Assembly (NCBI GenBank): GCA_910587275.1
Contig: CAJUMD010000129.1
Coordinates: forward strand, 1-8,847
Reading direction: 5' to 3'
Source: an uncultured Kineothrix sp.
GTDB taxonomy: Bacteria; Bacillota; Clostridia; Lachnospirales; Lachnospiraceae
Length of the DNA stretch: 8,847 bases
In this document: in pieces, positions 1 through 7,421 of the stretch
Numbering within the stretch: the stretch's first letter is position 1
Layout of the letters: the number at the start of each line of letters is the position of its first letter
The notes under the pieces: generated by a model
The model's input: the letters and a program-made list of their open reading frames with translations, nothing else
Database searches by the model: none
What the model was told of the DNA's origin: nothing
Position numbers and translations under genes: made by a program

Positions 1-130
1 ACCGGACAAGGAGGTCCGGTTTAGCCCGATTCGGCATGGATGCCGATAGAGGGCGTCCCGCAGCCTGTGGAAACTTATGCCATTCTGCTTAGAAACTCCC
101 AGCCGAAAAAAGTGCGCGGAAAACCGGGAC
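1..130. other. Unassigned structured block, possible part of a non-coding RNA
   Basis: Three nested or adjacent pairings are visible. Positions 1-7 pair perfectly with 14-20 (ACCGGAC/GTCCGGT, 6-base loop). Positions 24-27 (GCCC) pair with 51-54 (GGGC) and enclose a stem made by 32-37 (CGGCAT) and 40-45 (ATGCCG). GTCCCG at 55-60 can pair with CGGGAC at 125-130, enclosing about 64 bases. No long frame with a ribosome binding site lies here. Such dense, regular pairing is more typical of a structured RNA than of intergenic DNA. I checked by eye for hallmarks of tmRNA, RNase P RNA, SRP RNA, 5S rRNA, T-box, cobalamin, TPP, FMN, SAM and c-di-GMP elements and found none. The strand is undetermined, and the block may be cut by the window edge. 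A 6S-like or other lineage-specific RNA is possible but unproven. Confidence 0.3.
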
Positions 131-228
131 AGCCAATCCCGCTGCCGCCGCCCCCCAAAAAACTCCCTCCAGTGCGTCCGCCCATCAACATAACATTTCA
201 GGCTGAACGGTTGCCCTCCGCAGCAGTC

Positions 229-255
229 GTCAAATATACGTCAAGGCTATTTGAC
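229..255. repeat. 8-bp inverted repeat downstream of the SNF2 gene
   Basis: GTCAAATA (229-236) and TATTTGAC (248-255) form a perfect 8-bp inverted repeat around an 11-base loop. It lies 20 bases beyond the stop codon of the SNF2-family gene, on the side where that transcript would end. There is no run of T after it in either direction, so it is not a canonical intrinsic terminator. It could act as a transcript 3'-end stabiliser or a weak terminator. Confidence 0.4.
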
Positions 256-275
256 CCGTTGCCCGCGGGAATAAA

Positions 276-3200
276 TTATTTTGTCATGCCGCCCAACAGC
301 TCTAACAGTTCCTCCCTCGTAAAACTGCCGCTGCCCACGCCGTCTCCCCCAAGCACCTGTTCCGCCAGTTCCTTCTTGCGTTCCTGCAGTTTTACGATAT
401 TATCTTCTATCGTTCCTTTTACGATTAGCTTATACACGTTCACCACGTTTTCCTGCCCGATACGGTGGGCGCGGTCGGTTGCCTGGTTCTGTACCGCAAG
501 GTTCCACCATGGGTCGTAATGGATGACGATATCCGCCGAGGTCAGATTTAACCCCGTCCCGCCTGCCTTTAACGAAATGCAGAACACCTGCGTGTCTCCT
601 TTGTTAAATTCCTCCACCATCTGTACCCGCTTTTCCTTCGGCGTGGCACCCGTCAGCATATAGCAGGGTATCCCCTCCCGCTCCAGCGCTTCTTCCAGCC
701 GGTCCAGCATGGAAGTAAACTGGGAAAATACCAGCATCTTATGTCCGCCGTTTACGGCATTGCGTACCAAATCCAGGCACATATCCGTTTTCGCCGAATT
801 CTCCTCATACCCCTCAAACACCAATGCCGGGTCACAGCATATCTGGCGGAGTTTCGTCAGTTCCGCAAGAATCTGTATCTTGGAAGTCCGGAATTCCTCC
901 TCGCTGGTCTTGTCCAGCATCATGCGCATCCGCTGCACATGGGCGTCATACAGTTTCTGCTGCTCCCCTTCCAGCTTCGCATACATGTTTTCCTCCAGTT
1001 TATCCGGCAGGTCCGTCAGTACGTCCCGTTTCAGTCTCCGCAACACAAACGGACCAATCATTTTCCGCAGTTTCCCCATGGTTTCCCCGTCCCCGTTCTG
1101 CACCGCCGGAATCTCGATGGTTTCACGGAAATGCTGGTAGGAATACAGGAATCCGGGCATCAGGTAATCGAAAATGCTCCAAAGTTCGCTCAACCGGTTT
1201 TCCACCGGGGTACCGGTCAGCGCCAGCTTAAACCCTGCCACAATTTCCTTCACCGCTTTTGCCGCCTGTGTATTGTGGTTTTTGATATACTGCGCCTCAT
1301 CGATGACCTGACAGTAAAAACGAATACCTGCATACCCGTCCATATCCCGCTTTAACAAATCATAGGAAGTCAACAGGATATCCCTTTCGCCGGATTCCTG
1401 AATGATTTCCCTGCGCTCCGCCGCCGTCCCCGTCACGGTCTTCACATGCAGCGCAGGGGCAAACCGCTCGATTTCACTGCTCCAGTTAAAAACCAGGGAA
1501 GCCGGCGTAACGATAAGGCAGCGTTTGTTTTCCGACGGCTGTGCATCGATATACTCGGACAGTAAAAACGCAATAACCTGCAGGGTTTTTCCCAGCCCCA
1601 TGTCGTCCGCCAGAATCCCCCCGAACCCGTTATGCTTTAACGTCTTCATCCACAAAAAGCCCTTTTTCTGGTACTCCCGCATGATATCCTCCAGGCTTGC
1701 CGGAATTTCAAAATCATTGTCTTCCACCGTCTTCATGTTCCGCACCAGTTCCTTGAAATTCCGGTCCTTTACCGCGCGGAATGCCCGCTGTTCCTTCAAT
1801 TCCCCGTCCAGATACAATGCACGGTATTTGGGCAGTGCAATCCGTTCCTGCCTTAACTGCCTGTCCGTAATGCCAAGCTCGTCCTTTAACCGCGCCAAAA
1901 GCCCCATGTCCCCGCCGTCCAAATCCACGAAGCTGCCGTTCTTTAGCCGGTAAAATTTCTTCTTCCGGTCATATTTGGACAGAATCTCCACGAGCTGGTC
2001 CATAGACATATCCCCCGCGCTCACGGTCAGTTCCAGCAAATCCCCGGCAAGGGATATCCCCATGGAGACTTTTGCCGCCTGCGTCACCGAAAACCGTTTT
2101 AATGCCTCCGAAACAAAAACCTCCCCAAGCTCCTGCATCTTCGGGATTCCTTCCGCCATCAGCCCATACAGTTTCTCCTCGTCCCCCGAAAGCGCCATCA
2201 TGGCTCCTTCTTCGTCATAAGCATTGAAATAAGACGCCACTGCCTGCCCCACTTCCATTTCCCGGAACAAATCCCGGATTCCCGTCCCTTCCGTCTCCTT
2301 CCGTTTCCCGTATACCGCATACTTCTCCTCCCCGTATACGGCAAACAGTTTACCGGTGACAAAATCCTTTTGGGGCGCATCCAGGTATATTTCGAAGGAA
2401 GCCGGCTGCTGCATATATTCCGATGCGTCAAAATCCTTTTTCTCACAAAGGAAAAAACGCTCCAGCGCCGGCAGGAGCTGGCTGCAGAAAACAGGAGCGT
2501 CTTCTTTCCGGATAAAAGCCGTACGGTACGGCACCTGGTCCATGCAGAACAAAAAATCCCGCACGGGCTCCACGTCCTTCCGGTCCGTCAGGTAAACCAG
2601 CCCGTCGGCAAAACATATGACATAACGGTTCCCCTGGTAACCATGGAATTCCTCCGCTTTTACCTCGATACCGTCCTTCTTCCCTTCCAGCGTCAGGGTA
2701 AGTTCCTGTTTTCCCTCCACCGTACGCCAGTCCCGCTCCCCTTCCCTTCCATACTGCCCGCGGAAAGGCTGCCCGTCCGTGGCGATTAGGAAACGCTCCA
2801 ATTCTTCCGTGTTCAACTCCATCTCCCGCACCTTTGGGGAATTGCCGTAAGAATACCAACGGGGCGCACGGTACTTCGCCCTGTTTTTAACAGCCCAGTC
2901 AAGGATAAACTCCAGCATTTTCCGGGAATCTCCGGCAAATGCTTCCTTCATATGGGGAAATTCCAGTTTCTTCCCATAGGCATACACTTCCGCCGCATCC
3001 ATACGGTCCAGGAATTCAAGCACATCCTTTATCACATACATTTGTGAAATCCCGATACGGAACTGCACCGATGCATGACCGTCCCGCAATGTGAAAGTAG
3101 GCTCCAAATGCACCTGCCCGTAGATTTCCATATGGTTCATCGGAAATACACGCTGTAAAAAACGCCGGTCCAAAAGCTCCTTCATCGCCGTGGAAGTTTC

Positions 3201-3578
3201 CGTCTGCCTAATCCATAACGGTTCCTTCCCTCCGCCGTTCCCCGCTTTTGCCTTTACCGCAGACATCCCGGCATTGTGCCCGGTTTCCTCCGCAAATGCC
3301 AAAAGAGCCGCCACGCAGTGTTTGCACAGGCAGTCATAATTATAATAAGCGGGGCAGGTACAGAAGCTATCCTCCAGCTCATCCGTCCTGTCATTGTATA
3401 CCAAATGTACATCGTATACATTCCGCCCGCTGCCCCTTACCTTCGCCTCAATCACCCATATGCCGTCATCCGCTTCCTCCACAAAAATCCGGATTACTTT
3501 CCCCCCGGCATAAAGCTCCTCTCCCCGCAGGTAGAAGGCGCTGTTTGTCATATATCTGATATCATCCTTTTTCAGCAT
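276..3578 (-). CDS. SWIM zinc finger SNF2-family DNA-dependent ATPase (DEAD/DEAH-box helicase superfamily 2)
   Basis: This is a 1100-residue cytoplasmic ATPase that should translocate on or remodel protein-DNA complexes, as bacterial SNF2/RapA-like proteins do; its exact substrate is unknown. The N-terminus has a SWIM zinc finger with ligands C73, C75, C85 and H87. A long middle region (about 100-620) fits the bacterial SNF2-associated domain. The ATPase follows: Walker A GLGKT near residue 660, DEAQ Walker B box near 760, then LALTGTPVENRLSELWS (motif III). The second RecA-like lobe ends with GGTGLNLTSADIVIHYDPWW and DRAHRIGQ (motifs V-VI) near 1020-1040. All key motifs are intact and the length is normal for the clostridial SWIM-SNF2 type. 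The start at 3578 is preferred because GGAGG lies 7 bases before this ATG. An in-frame ATG at 3608 adds ten residues but has no good ribosome binding site. The gene is transcribed alone, divergently from the ApbE gene. Confidence 0.95.
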   Translation of the reverse strand: MLKKDDIRYMTNSAFYLRGEELYAGGKVIRIFVEEADDGIWVIEAKVRGSGRNVYDVHLVYNDRTDELEDSFCTCPAYYNYDCLCKHCVAALLAFAEETGHNAGMSAVKAKAGNGGGKEPLWIRQTETSTAMKELLDRRFLQRVFPMNHMEIYGQVHLEPTFTLRDGHASVQFRIGISQMYVIKDVLEFLDRMDAAEVYAYGKKLEFPHMKEAFAGDSRKMLEFILDWAVKNRAKYRAPRWYSYGNSPKVREMELNTEELERFLIATDGQPFRGQYGREGERDWRTVEGKQELTLTLEGKKDGIEVKAEEFHGYQGNRYVICFADGLVYLTDRKDVEPVRDFLFCMDQVPYRTAFIRKEDAPVFCSQLLPALERFFLCEKKDFDASEYMQQPASFEIYLDAPQKDFVTGKLFAVYGEEKYAVYGKRKETEGTGIRDLFREMEVGQAVASYFNAYDEEGAMMALSGDEEKLYGLMAEGIPKMQELGEVFVSEALKRFSVTQAAKVSMGISLAGDLLELTVSAGDMSMDQLVEILSKYDRKKKFYRLKNGSFVDLDGGDMGLLARLKDELGITDRQLRQERIALPKYRALYLDGELKEQRAFRAVKDRNFKELVRNMKTVEDNDFEIPASLEDIMREYQKKGFLWMKTLKHNGFGGILADDMGLGKTLQVIAFLLSEYIDAQPSENKRCLIVTPASLVFNWSSEIERFAPALHVKTVTGTAAERREIIQESGERDILLTSYDLLKRDMDGYAGIRFYCQVIDEAQYIKNHNTQAAKAVKEIVAGFKLALTGTPVENRLSELWSIFDYLMPGFLYSYQHFRETIEIPAVQNGDGETMGKLRKMIGPFVLRRLKRDVLTDLPDKLEENMYAKLEGEQQKLYDAHVQRMRMMLDKTSEEEFRTSKIQILAELTKLRQICCDPALVFEGYEENSAKTDMCLDLVRNAVNGGHKMLVFSQFTSMLDRLEEALEREGIPCYMLTGATPKEKRVQMVEEFNKGDTQVFCISLKAGGTGLNLTSADIVIHYDPWWNLAVQNQATDRAHRIGQENVVNVYKLIVKGTIEDNIVKLQERKKELAEQVLGGDGVGSGSFTREELLELLGGMTK

Positions 3579-3633
3579 GGCAAAACCTCCATTTCCGTCC
3601 TGCCGCATTCCATTCCGCGGCGGATTCCCATTT

Positions 3634-3662
3634 ATTATACTTCAAAATCTCCTTACCAACAA
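3634..3662 (-). promoter_or_regulatory. Sigma-A-type promoter for the SNF2 gene
   Basis: On the minus strand a perfect TATAAT (3634-3639) is preceded, after a 17-base spacer, by TTGTTG (3657-3662), a weak -35 match. Transcription would start near 3627, giving a leader of about 50 bases before the ATG at 3578. This also favours that start over the ATG at 3608. The leader includes a small GCCGC/GCGGC hairpin. Confidence 0.55.
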
Positions 3663-3711
3663 GGTTTCGTTAAAATTGAACACGGAAACCGTATAGCATT
3701 CCGCAAGTCCT

Positions 3712-3724
3712 TATGGTAGAATGA
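3712..3724 (+). promoter_or_regulatory. Extended -10 promoter for the ApbE gene
   Basis: TATGGTAGAATGA contains an extended -10 element (TGG followed by TAGAAT at 3717-3722). The -35 position has no good match, as expected when the TGn extension compensates. Transcription would begin near 3729, leaving a leader of about 24 bases with its ribosome binding site at 3738-3744. The same 13 bases occur upstream of the sensor-GGDEF gene on the other strand. Confidence 0.5.
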
Positions 3725-3752
3725 TGAAAAAGCATCCAAAGGAGCCTCCGGC

Positions 3753-4757
3753 ATGAAAAATCCGAAGAAACAATATAAACTTCATCCCCTGCTTTTCCTG
3801 ACTGCCCTCTCGGTCCTGTCCGTTTTCCTCTTAAGCGCCTGCACACGGACAGCCGGTTCCATCAGCCGGCAGGGATTTTACTTCGATACCGTCATCCGCA
3901 TCACCCTTTACGGTACCGGGGATGAGACGCTCTTAGAGCATTGCTTCGCCCTCGCCGGCCAGTATGAAAACATGTTCAGCCGGACGAAGGAAGGCAGTGA
4001 CGTATGGAAACTGAACCACGCGGAGGGTGGATATGTCCGGCTGCACGAAGATACCCTAATCCTGCTGCGGACAGCGCTTTCCTATGCCGAGCTCACGGAC
4101 GGCGGCATCGACCCAACCATCGGCAGTGTCAATAAACTGTGGGATTTTACCGGCGGGACCGCCGCCCTGCCCGACGAAACCGCGCTGGCGCAGGCGCTTT
4201 CCCATGTGGACTACCGTTCCGTCACCATAGACGGCGGCATGGCGGCACTAAACGATCCGCAGGCAGAACTGGATCTCGGTTTCATCGCCAAAGGCTATAT
4301 TGCGGACCGCATGAAGGAATACCTTGTTTCCCAAGGCGTTGAAAGTGCGCTGATTAACCTGGGAGGCAATGTCCTCGCCATCGGGAACAAACCGGACGGC
4401 ACGCCTTTCAAAGTCGGCATCCAGCAGCCCTTTGCCGCAGGGGGCGTTACCGCCCTCACCCTGCCCGTTACGGATTTGTCCGTGGTTTCCTCCGGCAATT
4501 ACGAACGCTTTTTTGAATATAACGGAAAAATATACCACCATATCCTCGATACCGAAACAGGCTGTCCCGTTTGGAACAGCCTGTCCAGTGTCACGGTATT
4601 ATGCAGTTCTTCCATGGAGGGGGATGCCCTGTCCACCGCCTGTTTCGTTCTCGGTGCGGAAAAGGGAATGGCGCTCATCGAATCCCTCCCGGATACGGAA
4701 GCCGTTTTCCTTACCTCGGATGGGGATATCCTGTACTCGAACGGCATCTCGCCGTAA
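3753..4757 (+). CDS. apbE: ApbE-family FAD:protein FMN transferase, lipoprotein
   Basis: The 334-residue protein should move FMN from FAD onto a threonine or serine of extracytoplasmic flavoproteins, such as RnfG/RnfD-type electron carriers or FMN-binding-domain proteins. It works on the outer face of the membrane. Residues 1-30 form a lipoprotein signal: basic start, hydrophobic core, lipobox LSAC with the lipidated cysteine at 30. Family signatures follow in order: IDPTIGSVNKLWDF (about 112-125), DLGFIAKGYIAD (174-185), INLGGN (about 200) and HHILDTETG. The metal-binding box DALST starts at D291. Length and order are normal for ApbE. The ATG at 3753 has AAAGGAG at 3738-3744, 8 bases upstream. 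The gene stands alone: no Rnf or Nqr subunit or FMN-binding-domain protein lies in this window, so its target must be encoded elsewhere. It converges on the next gene with an 18-base gap. Confidence 0.93.
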   Translation: MKNPKKQYKLHPLLFLTALSVLSVFLLSACTRTAGSISRQGFYFDTVIRITLYGTGDETLLEHCFALAGQYENMFSRTKEGSDVWKLNHAEGGYVRLHEDTLILLRTALSYAELTDGGIDPTIGSVNKLWDFTGGTAALPDETALAQALSHVDYRSVTIDGGMAALNDPQAELDLGFIAKGYIADRMKEYLVSQGVESALINLGGNVLAIGNKPDGTPFKVGIQQPFAAGGVTALTLPVTDLSVVSSGNYERFFEYNGKIYHHILDTETGCPVWNSLSSVTVLCSSSMEGDALSTACFVLGAEKGMALIESLPDTEAVFLTSDGDILYSNGISP

Positions 4758-4775
4758 TGCATTTATGAACACGCT

Positions 4776-7058
4776 CTAATGGCGTACTCCCTTCGCCACC
4801 GTTTTCACACGATGCTGCTTCGCTTCATATAACTTCGCATCCGCCAGCGCCAAAGCCTCTTTCAATCCCGTATCTTCCGTCCCGCCCAGCATTACGGCCC
4901 CCACGGATACCGTCACGTTATATTCCTTATCGCTGTCCGCATTAAAACGGGCAAACCGGTCCGCGATTTCCCCCGAAAAGCCCTTTGTGCTTTCCCCTTT
5001 CCCGTCCATGACACAGGCAAATTCATCGCCTCCGATACGTCCGGCAATTCCTCTTTCCCCCACAGCATCCACCAGCATCCTGCCAATCAGTTTGAGGGAA
5101 AAATCCCCTTCCTCATGCCCGTACCTGTCGTTAATGATTTTCAGGTTATTCATGTCGATATAGGCAAGCAGAGTTTCTTCCCCCGTCTCCCTGTTTTTTT
5201 CCATAAAATTTTCCGCCGCAGCATAAAATCCCCTCCGGTTCAGGATTCCCGTCAGCCCGTCCGATTTGGAAAGGTTGTCCAGCACAATATTATTCTCCCT
5301 TAAAGTAACCAGACTTTCCTCCAGGCGTTGTTTCATTTTCTCATTTGCTTTCAGTAAATCAATCATCCTTACCGCAGAACTCATTTGGTTCGTCAGGAAT
5401 TCCCCGTTCTCAAACAGCTTTTCCGTCAGGTCGCAAAGCAGGATGCCGTACAGGACTTCATTGGAAAACAGAGGAAGCACCACCATCGTCTCCCTGCCGC
5501 AGGCGATATCCCCATTCCCGTAAAACTCCGCGACCTTTTTCTTTTGGCGCGGAGCCGGAATGTTCTGTACGATACCGTCCCTCAGAACCACTTTTAGAAG
5601 CATATAGTCCGGCAGTACAAATTCTTCCCCACACAGATGCACCATGGGCTTTTCAAAAAGATACACACAGGCATTCCTGATTTCCAGCCACTCCAGATTT
5701 TCCAAAAGCACCGCATAACTTTGGTCGCTGCCCCTTTCAAACTGCAGGATGTCCCGGACAAAAAGTTTCATGGAGAAATTTTCCGCTTCCTCCATATCCT
5801 TCATCCTTCCGAAACGGTAATCCATGGCGCTTACCATCTTCCGGCACATGGCTGTAAAAAGTTCCTGCATCCTTAACCGTTTCCCCAATCCGGTCTCCGC
5901 CTTACCCGCCATCCGGTATATCTGATCCATATAAGTCATGAACCGCTCTATATCCGCATATTCCAATACCCTGTGCCTTAAAAACTCCTCCAGGCTGTCC
6001 AAAATGTCCGCACCCGTTTTTATGTCCTGCCCTGGCTGTTCTGCTTCCGGCTCCAAAAAAAGCGCCATTTCCCCTATCATCTTTTGGAATATCCCATGTA
6101 TGGCTTCCATCCGTCCGCCTACACTTTCATACTTGCAGCCGTAAAAAATATCATGAAATGCTTCCTCAACGGATTCCCCGTCCAGCCGCAGGAAACCTCC
6201 CTGCTCATTTTCCCTGCTGCCAAAAGAATCCCGCCTGACGAACTTTGTAGGCAGTACTTCACTTTCCACGATCTCATCGTCCAGCATACGGAGTACCATG
6301 TCCAACGCCTTCTCACCCAGCTTGGCAGAATCCGCCAAAACTGAGGAAAGAGACGGATTTGCTTTCGCCGACTGTACCGTATTATCATATCCCAGCACAT
6401 ATATGTCTTTTCCCGGAACCATCCCGCGCCTGTCCAGTTCTTCATAAACTCCTAACGCCGTGTCATCATTGACGCAGAAAACTGCCTGCATATCCGGATT
6501 TTTGTCAAACAATTCCCGGAACGCTTTCCCCGAATAACGGGAAAGCGTCCCTTCCGCATAATAAGACGGCGCAAAGGAAATCCCGTTCTCCTTAAGGACC
6601 GACAAAAACGTCTGTTTTCTTTCATAGGCATCCGAATTGTCATCCGGTCCTCCTATCATACCGATTTTCCTGCAGTTTTTATGCCGGATCAGGTATTCCA
6701 GCCCTTCTTTTATTCCCGCAAAATTATCATAAGTCACACTGGCATACCCTTCTATCTTGGAAGCCAAAAGGACACAGGGAATCCCCGCATACTGCTCCAG
6801 CCTGTTTCTCATCCTCTCCCTGCTCGTATAACAGCCGATACTGTCCGCGGATATCAAAAGCGCATCCACACTTTCCTTCCCGGCAAAGGAAAACATCGTA
6901 TTATACTGGTACTCATACATGATTTCCTTGCGCGCCGTCAAATCCCGATCCAAATATTTGCATGGAAATACCACTATCTTTACATCTTTTTCTTTCGCAG
7001 CCCTCATGACGCCCTTACATATGGACTCCGTAAAAACATCCGTAATACCGCTTACCAA
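4776..7058 (-). CDS. LacI-type periplasmic-binding-like sensor fused to a GGDEF diguanylate cyclase (N-terminus apparently disrupted)
   Basis: The protein is predicted to sense a small ligand, probably a sugar, and make cyclic di-GMP from GTP. Residues 1-275 match the ligand-binding fold of LacI/GalR regulators: IGMIGGPDDNSDAYERKQTF, FCVNDDTALGVYEELDRRG and DIYVLGYDN. There is no helix-turn-helix. A helical and GAF-like stretch (about 290-560) follows, then a likely coiled coil (about 560-590). The GGDEF domain (about 595-755) has LTGILNRRGF, DMNNLKIINDRYGHEEGD and an intact GGDEF near residue 674, so it should be active. The RxxD inhibitory site is missing; the aligned residues are GERG. No signal peptide or membrane segment is visible, so the whole protein appears cytosolic. 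The only in-frame start is TTG at 7058, which cuts off the first beta strand (VTVGLLVSG continues upstream). The true start is therefore doubtful. Confidence 0.88.
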   Translation of the reverse strand: MVSGITDVFTESICKGVMRAAKEKDVKIVVFPCKYLDRDLTARKEIMYEYQYNTMFSFAGKESVDALLISADSIGCYTSRERMRNRLEQYAGIPCVLLASKIEGYASVTYDNFAGIKEGLEYLIRHKNCRKIGMIGGPDDNSDAYERKQTFLSVLKENGISFAPSYYAEGTLSRYSGKAFRELFDKNPDMQAVFCVNDDTALGVYEELDRRGMVPGKDIYVLGYDNTVQSAKANPSLSSVLADSAKLGEKALDMVLRMLDDEIVESEVLPTKFVRRDSFGSRENEQGGFLRLDGESVEEAFHDIFYGCKYESVGGRMEAIHGIFQKMIGEMALFLEPEAEQPGQDIKTGADILDSLEEFLRHRVLEYADIERFMTYMDQIYRMAGKAETGLGKRLRMQELFTAMCRKMVSAMDYRFGRMKDMEEAENFSMKLFVRDILQFERGSDQSYAVLLENLEWLEIRNACVYLFEKPMVHLCGEEFVLPDYMLLKVVLRDGIVQNIPAPRQKKKVAEFYGNGDIACGRETMVVLPLFSNEVLYGILLCDLTEKLFENGEFLTNQMSSAVRMIDLLKANEKMKQRLEESLVTLRENNIVLDNLSKSDGLTGILNRRGFYAAAENFMEKNRETGEETLLAYIDMNNLKIINDRYGHEEGDFSLKLIGRMLVDAVGERGIAGRIGGDEFACVMDGKGESTKGFSGEIADRFARFNADSDKEYNVTVSVGAVMLGGTEDTGLKEALALADAKLYEAKQHRVKTVAKGVRH

Positions 7059-7129
7059 AAGCCCTACCGTAACCTGTTTACCAGCCTGTCACCCCAAACA
7101 TGCTTTTCCATTGCCGTTTCTATTTCCAT
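7059..7129 (-). other. Disrupted 5' end of the sensor-GGDEF gene
   Basis: Upstream of the TTG at 7058 the same frame reads QAGKQVTVGLL and then hits TGA at 7089-7091. The part VTVGLL is the expected first beta strand of the sensor domain, so it belongs to the protein, yet there is no start codon between the TGA and 7058. A neighbouring frame has ATG at 7127-7129 (or 7109-7111) and encodes MEIETAMEKHVWGDRL and further residues, then stops at TAG 7064-7066. Adding one base near 7075 (AACAGG to AACAGGG) would join this frame to VTVGLLVSGITD. A one-base deletion, real or from sequencing, is the simplest reading. A nonsense change at the TGA is the alternative. Confidence 0.55.
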
Positions 7130-7141
7130 TTTTATTTCCGT
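7106..7141 (-). repeat. Three imperfect 12-base tandem repeats
   Basis: On the minus strand the units are ACGGAAATAAAA, ATGGAAATAGAA and ACGGCAATGGAA, preceded by a related A-rich stretch. They sit in the leader or first codons of the sensor-GGDEF gene. The unit length is a multiple of three, so copy-number change would add or remove four residues without shifting the frame. The repeat is purine-rich and could also affect ribosome access. Confidence 0.6.
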
Positions 7142-7179
7142 TTTTATTTTCTTCTACTTCCACGTGCTTTGCCGCTTAT

Positions 7180-7192
7180 TCATTCTACCATA
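7180..7192 (-). promoter_or_regulatory. Extended -10 promoter for the sensor-GGDEF gene
   Basis: The minus strand reads TATGGTAGAATGA, with TGG plus TAGAAT (7182-7187), the same 13 bases as at the ApbE promoter. No clear -35 lies 17 bases upstream. A start near 7175 would give a leader of about 46 bases to the ATG at 7129, or about 117 bases to the TTG at 7058. This supports translation beginning well upstream of 7058. Confidence 0.5.
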
Positions 7193-7238
7193 TTTTTCAA
7201 TTGGTTTACAGTACTAAAATGGGAAGAAGCGTTTATTT

Positions 7239-7283
7239 TCACTGTCCGACACACATCATAACCGCCCCGCCATAAACTTTCAT
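7239..7283 (-). CDS. Possible 14-residue peptide MKVYGGAVMMCVGQ
   Basis: The ATG at 7283 follows AAGGAG (7288-7293) by four bases, a slightly short but usable spacing, and the frame ends at TGA 7239-7241. The reading frame sits just upstream of the promoter of the sensor-GGDEF gene. I do not recognise the peptide. It could be a translated small peptide, the leftover start of a lost gene, or chance. There is no other support than the ribosome binding site. Confidence 0.2.
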   Translation of the reverse strand: MKVYGGAVMMCVGQ

Positions 7284-7421
7284 ATGACTCCTTGTACATA
7301 AAAAAATGTATATCCCACACCCTATGTTCTTATTCATATCCCGCACCTTTTCCAGTGCCTTTTCCATCTCTGCAATGCTTTCTTTCCGTGTCGCCCGTTC
7401 CTTGCAGAGACAGAGAAAGAT

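Noticed and set aside
75..191. Minus-strand 38-codon glycine-rich frame (starting MLMGGRTGGSFLGGGG)
   Set aside because: No ribosome binding site before the ATGs, and GC-rich DNA gives many such frames by chance. It also overlaps the structured block.
40..3719. Several plus-strand frames of 80-200 codons across the SNF2 gene
   Set aside because: They are antisense shadows of a strongly supported gene, with low-complexity Ser/Pro/Arg-rich translations and no ribosome binding sites.
4739..4800. Terminator between the convergent ApbE and GGDEF genes
   Set aside because: Small hairpins (ACGGC/GCCGT at 4741-4755, TGGCG/CGCCA just after) exist, but they overlap coding sequence and have no T-run.
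7295..7311. TACAT/ATGTA inverted repeat around an A-run
   Set aside because: Only a 5-bp AT-rich stem, too weak to call a terminator or operator.
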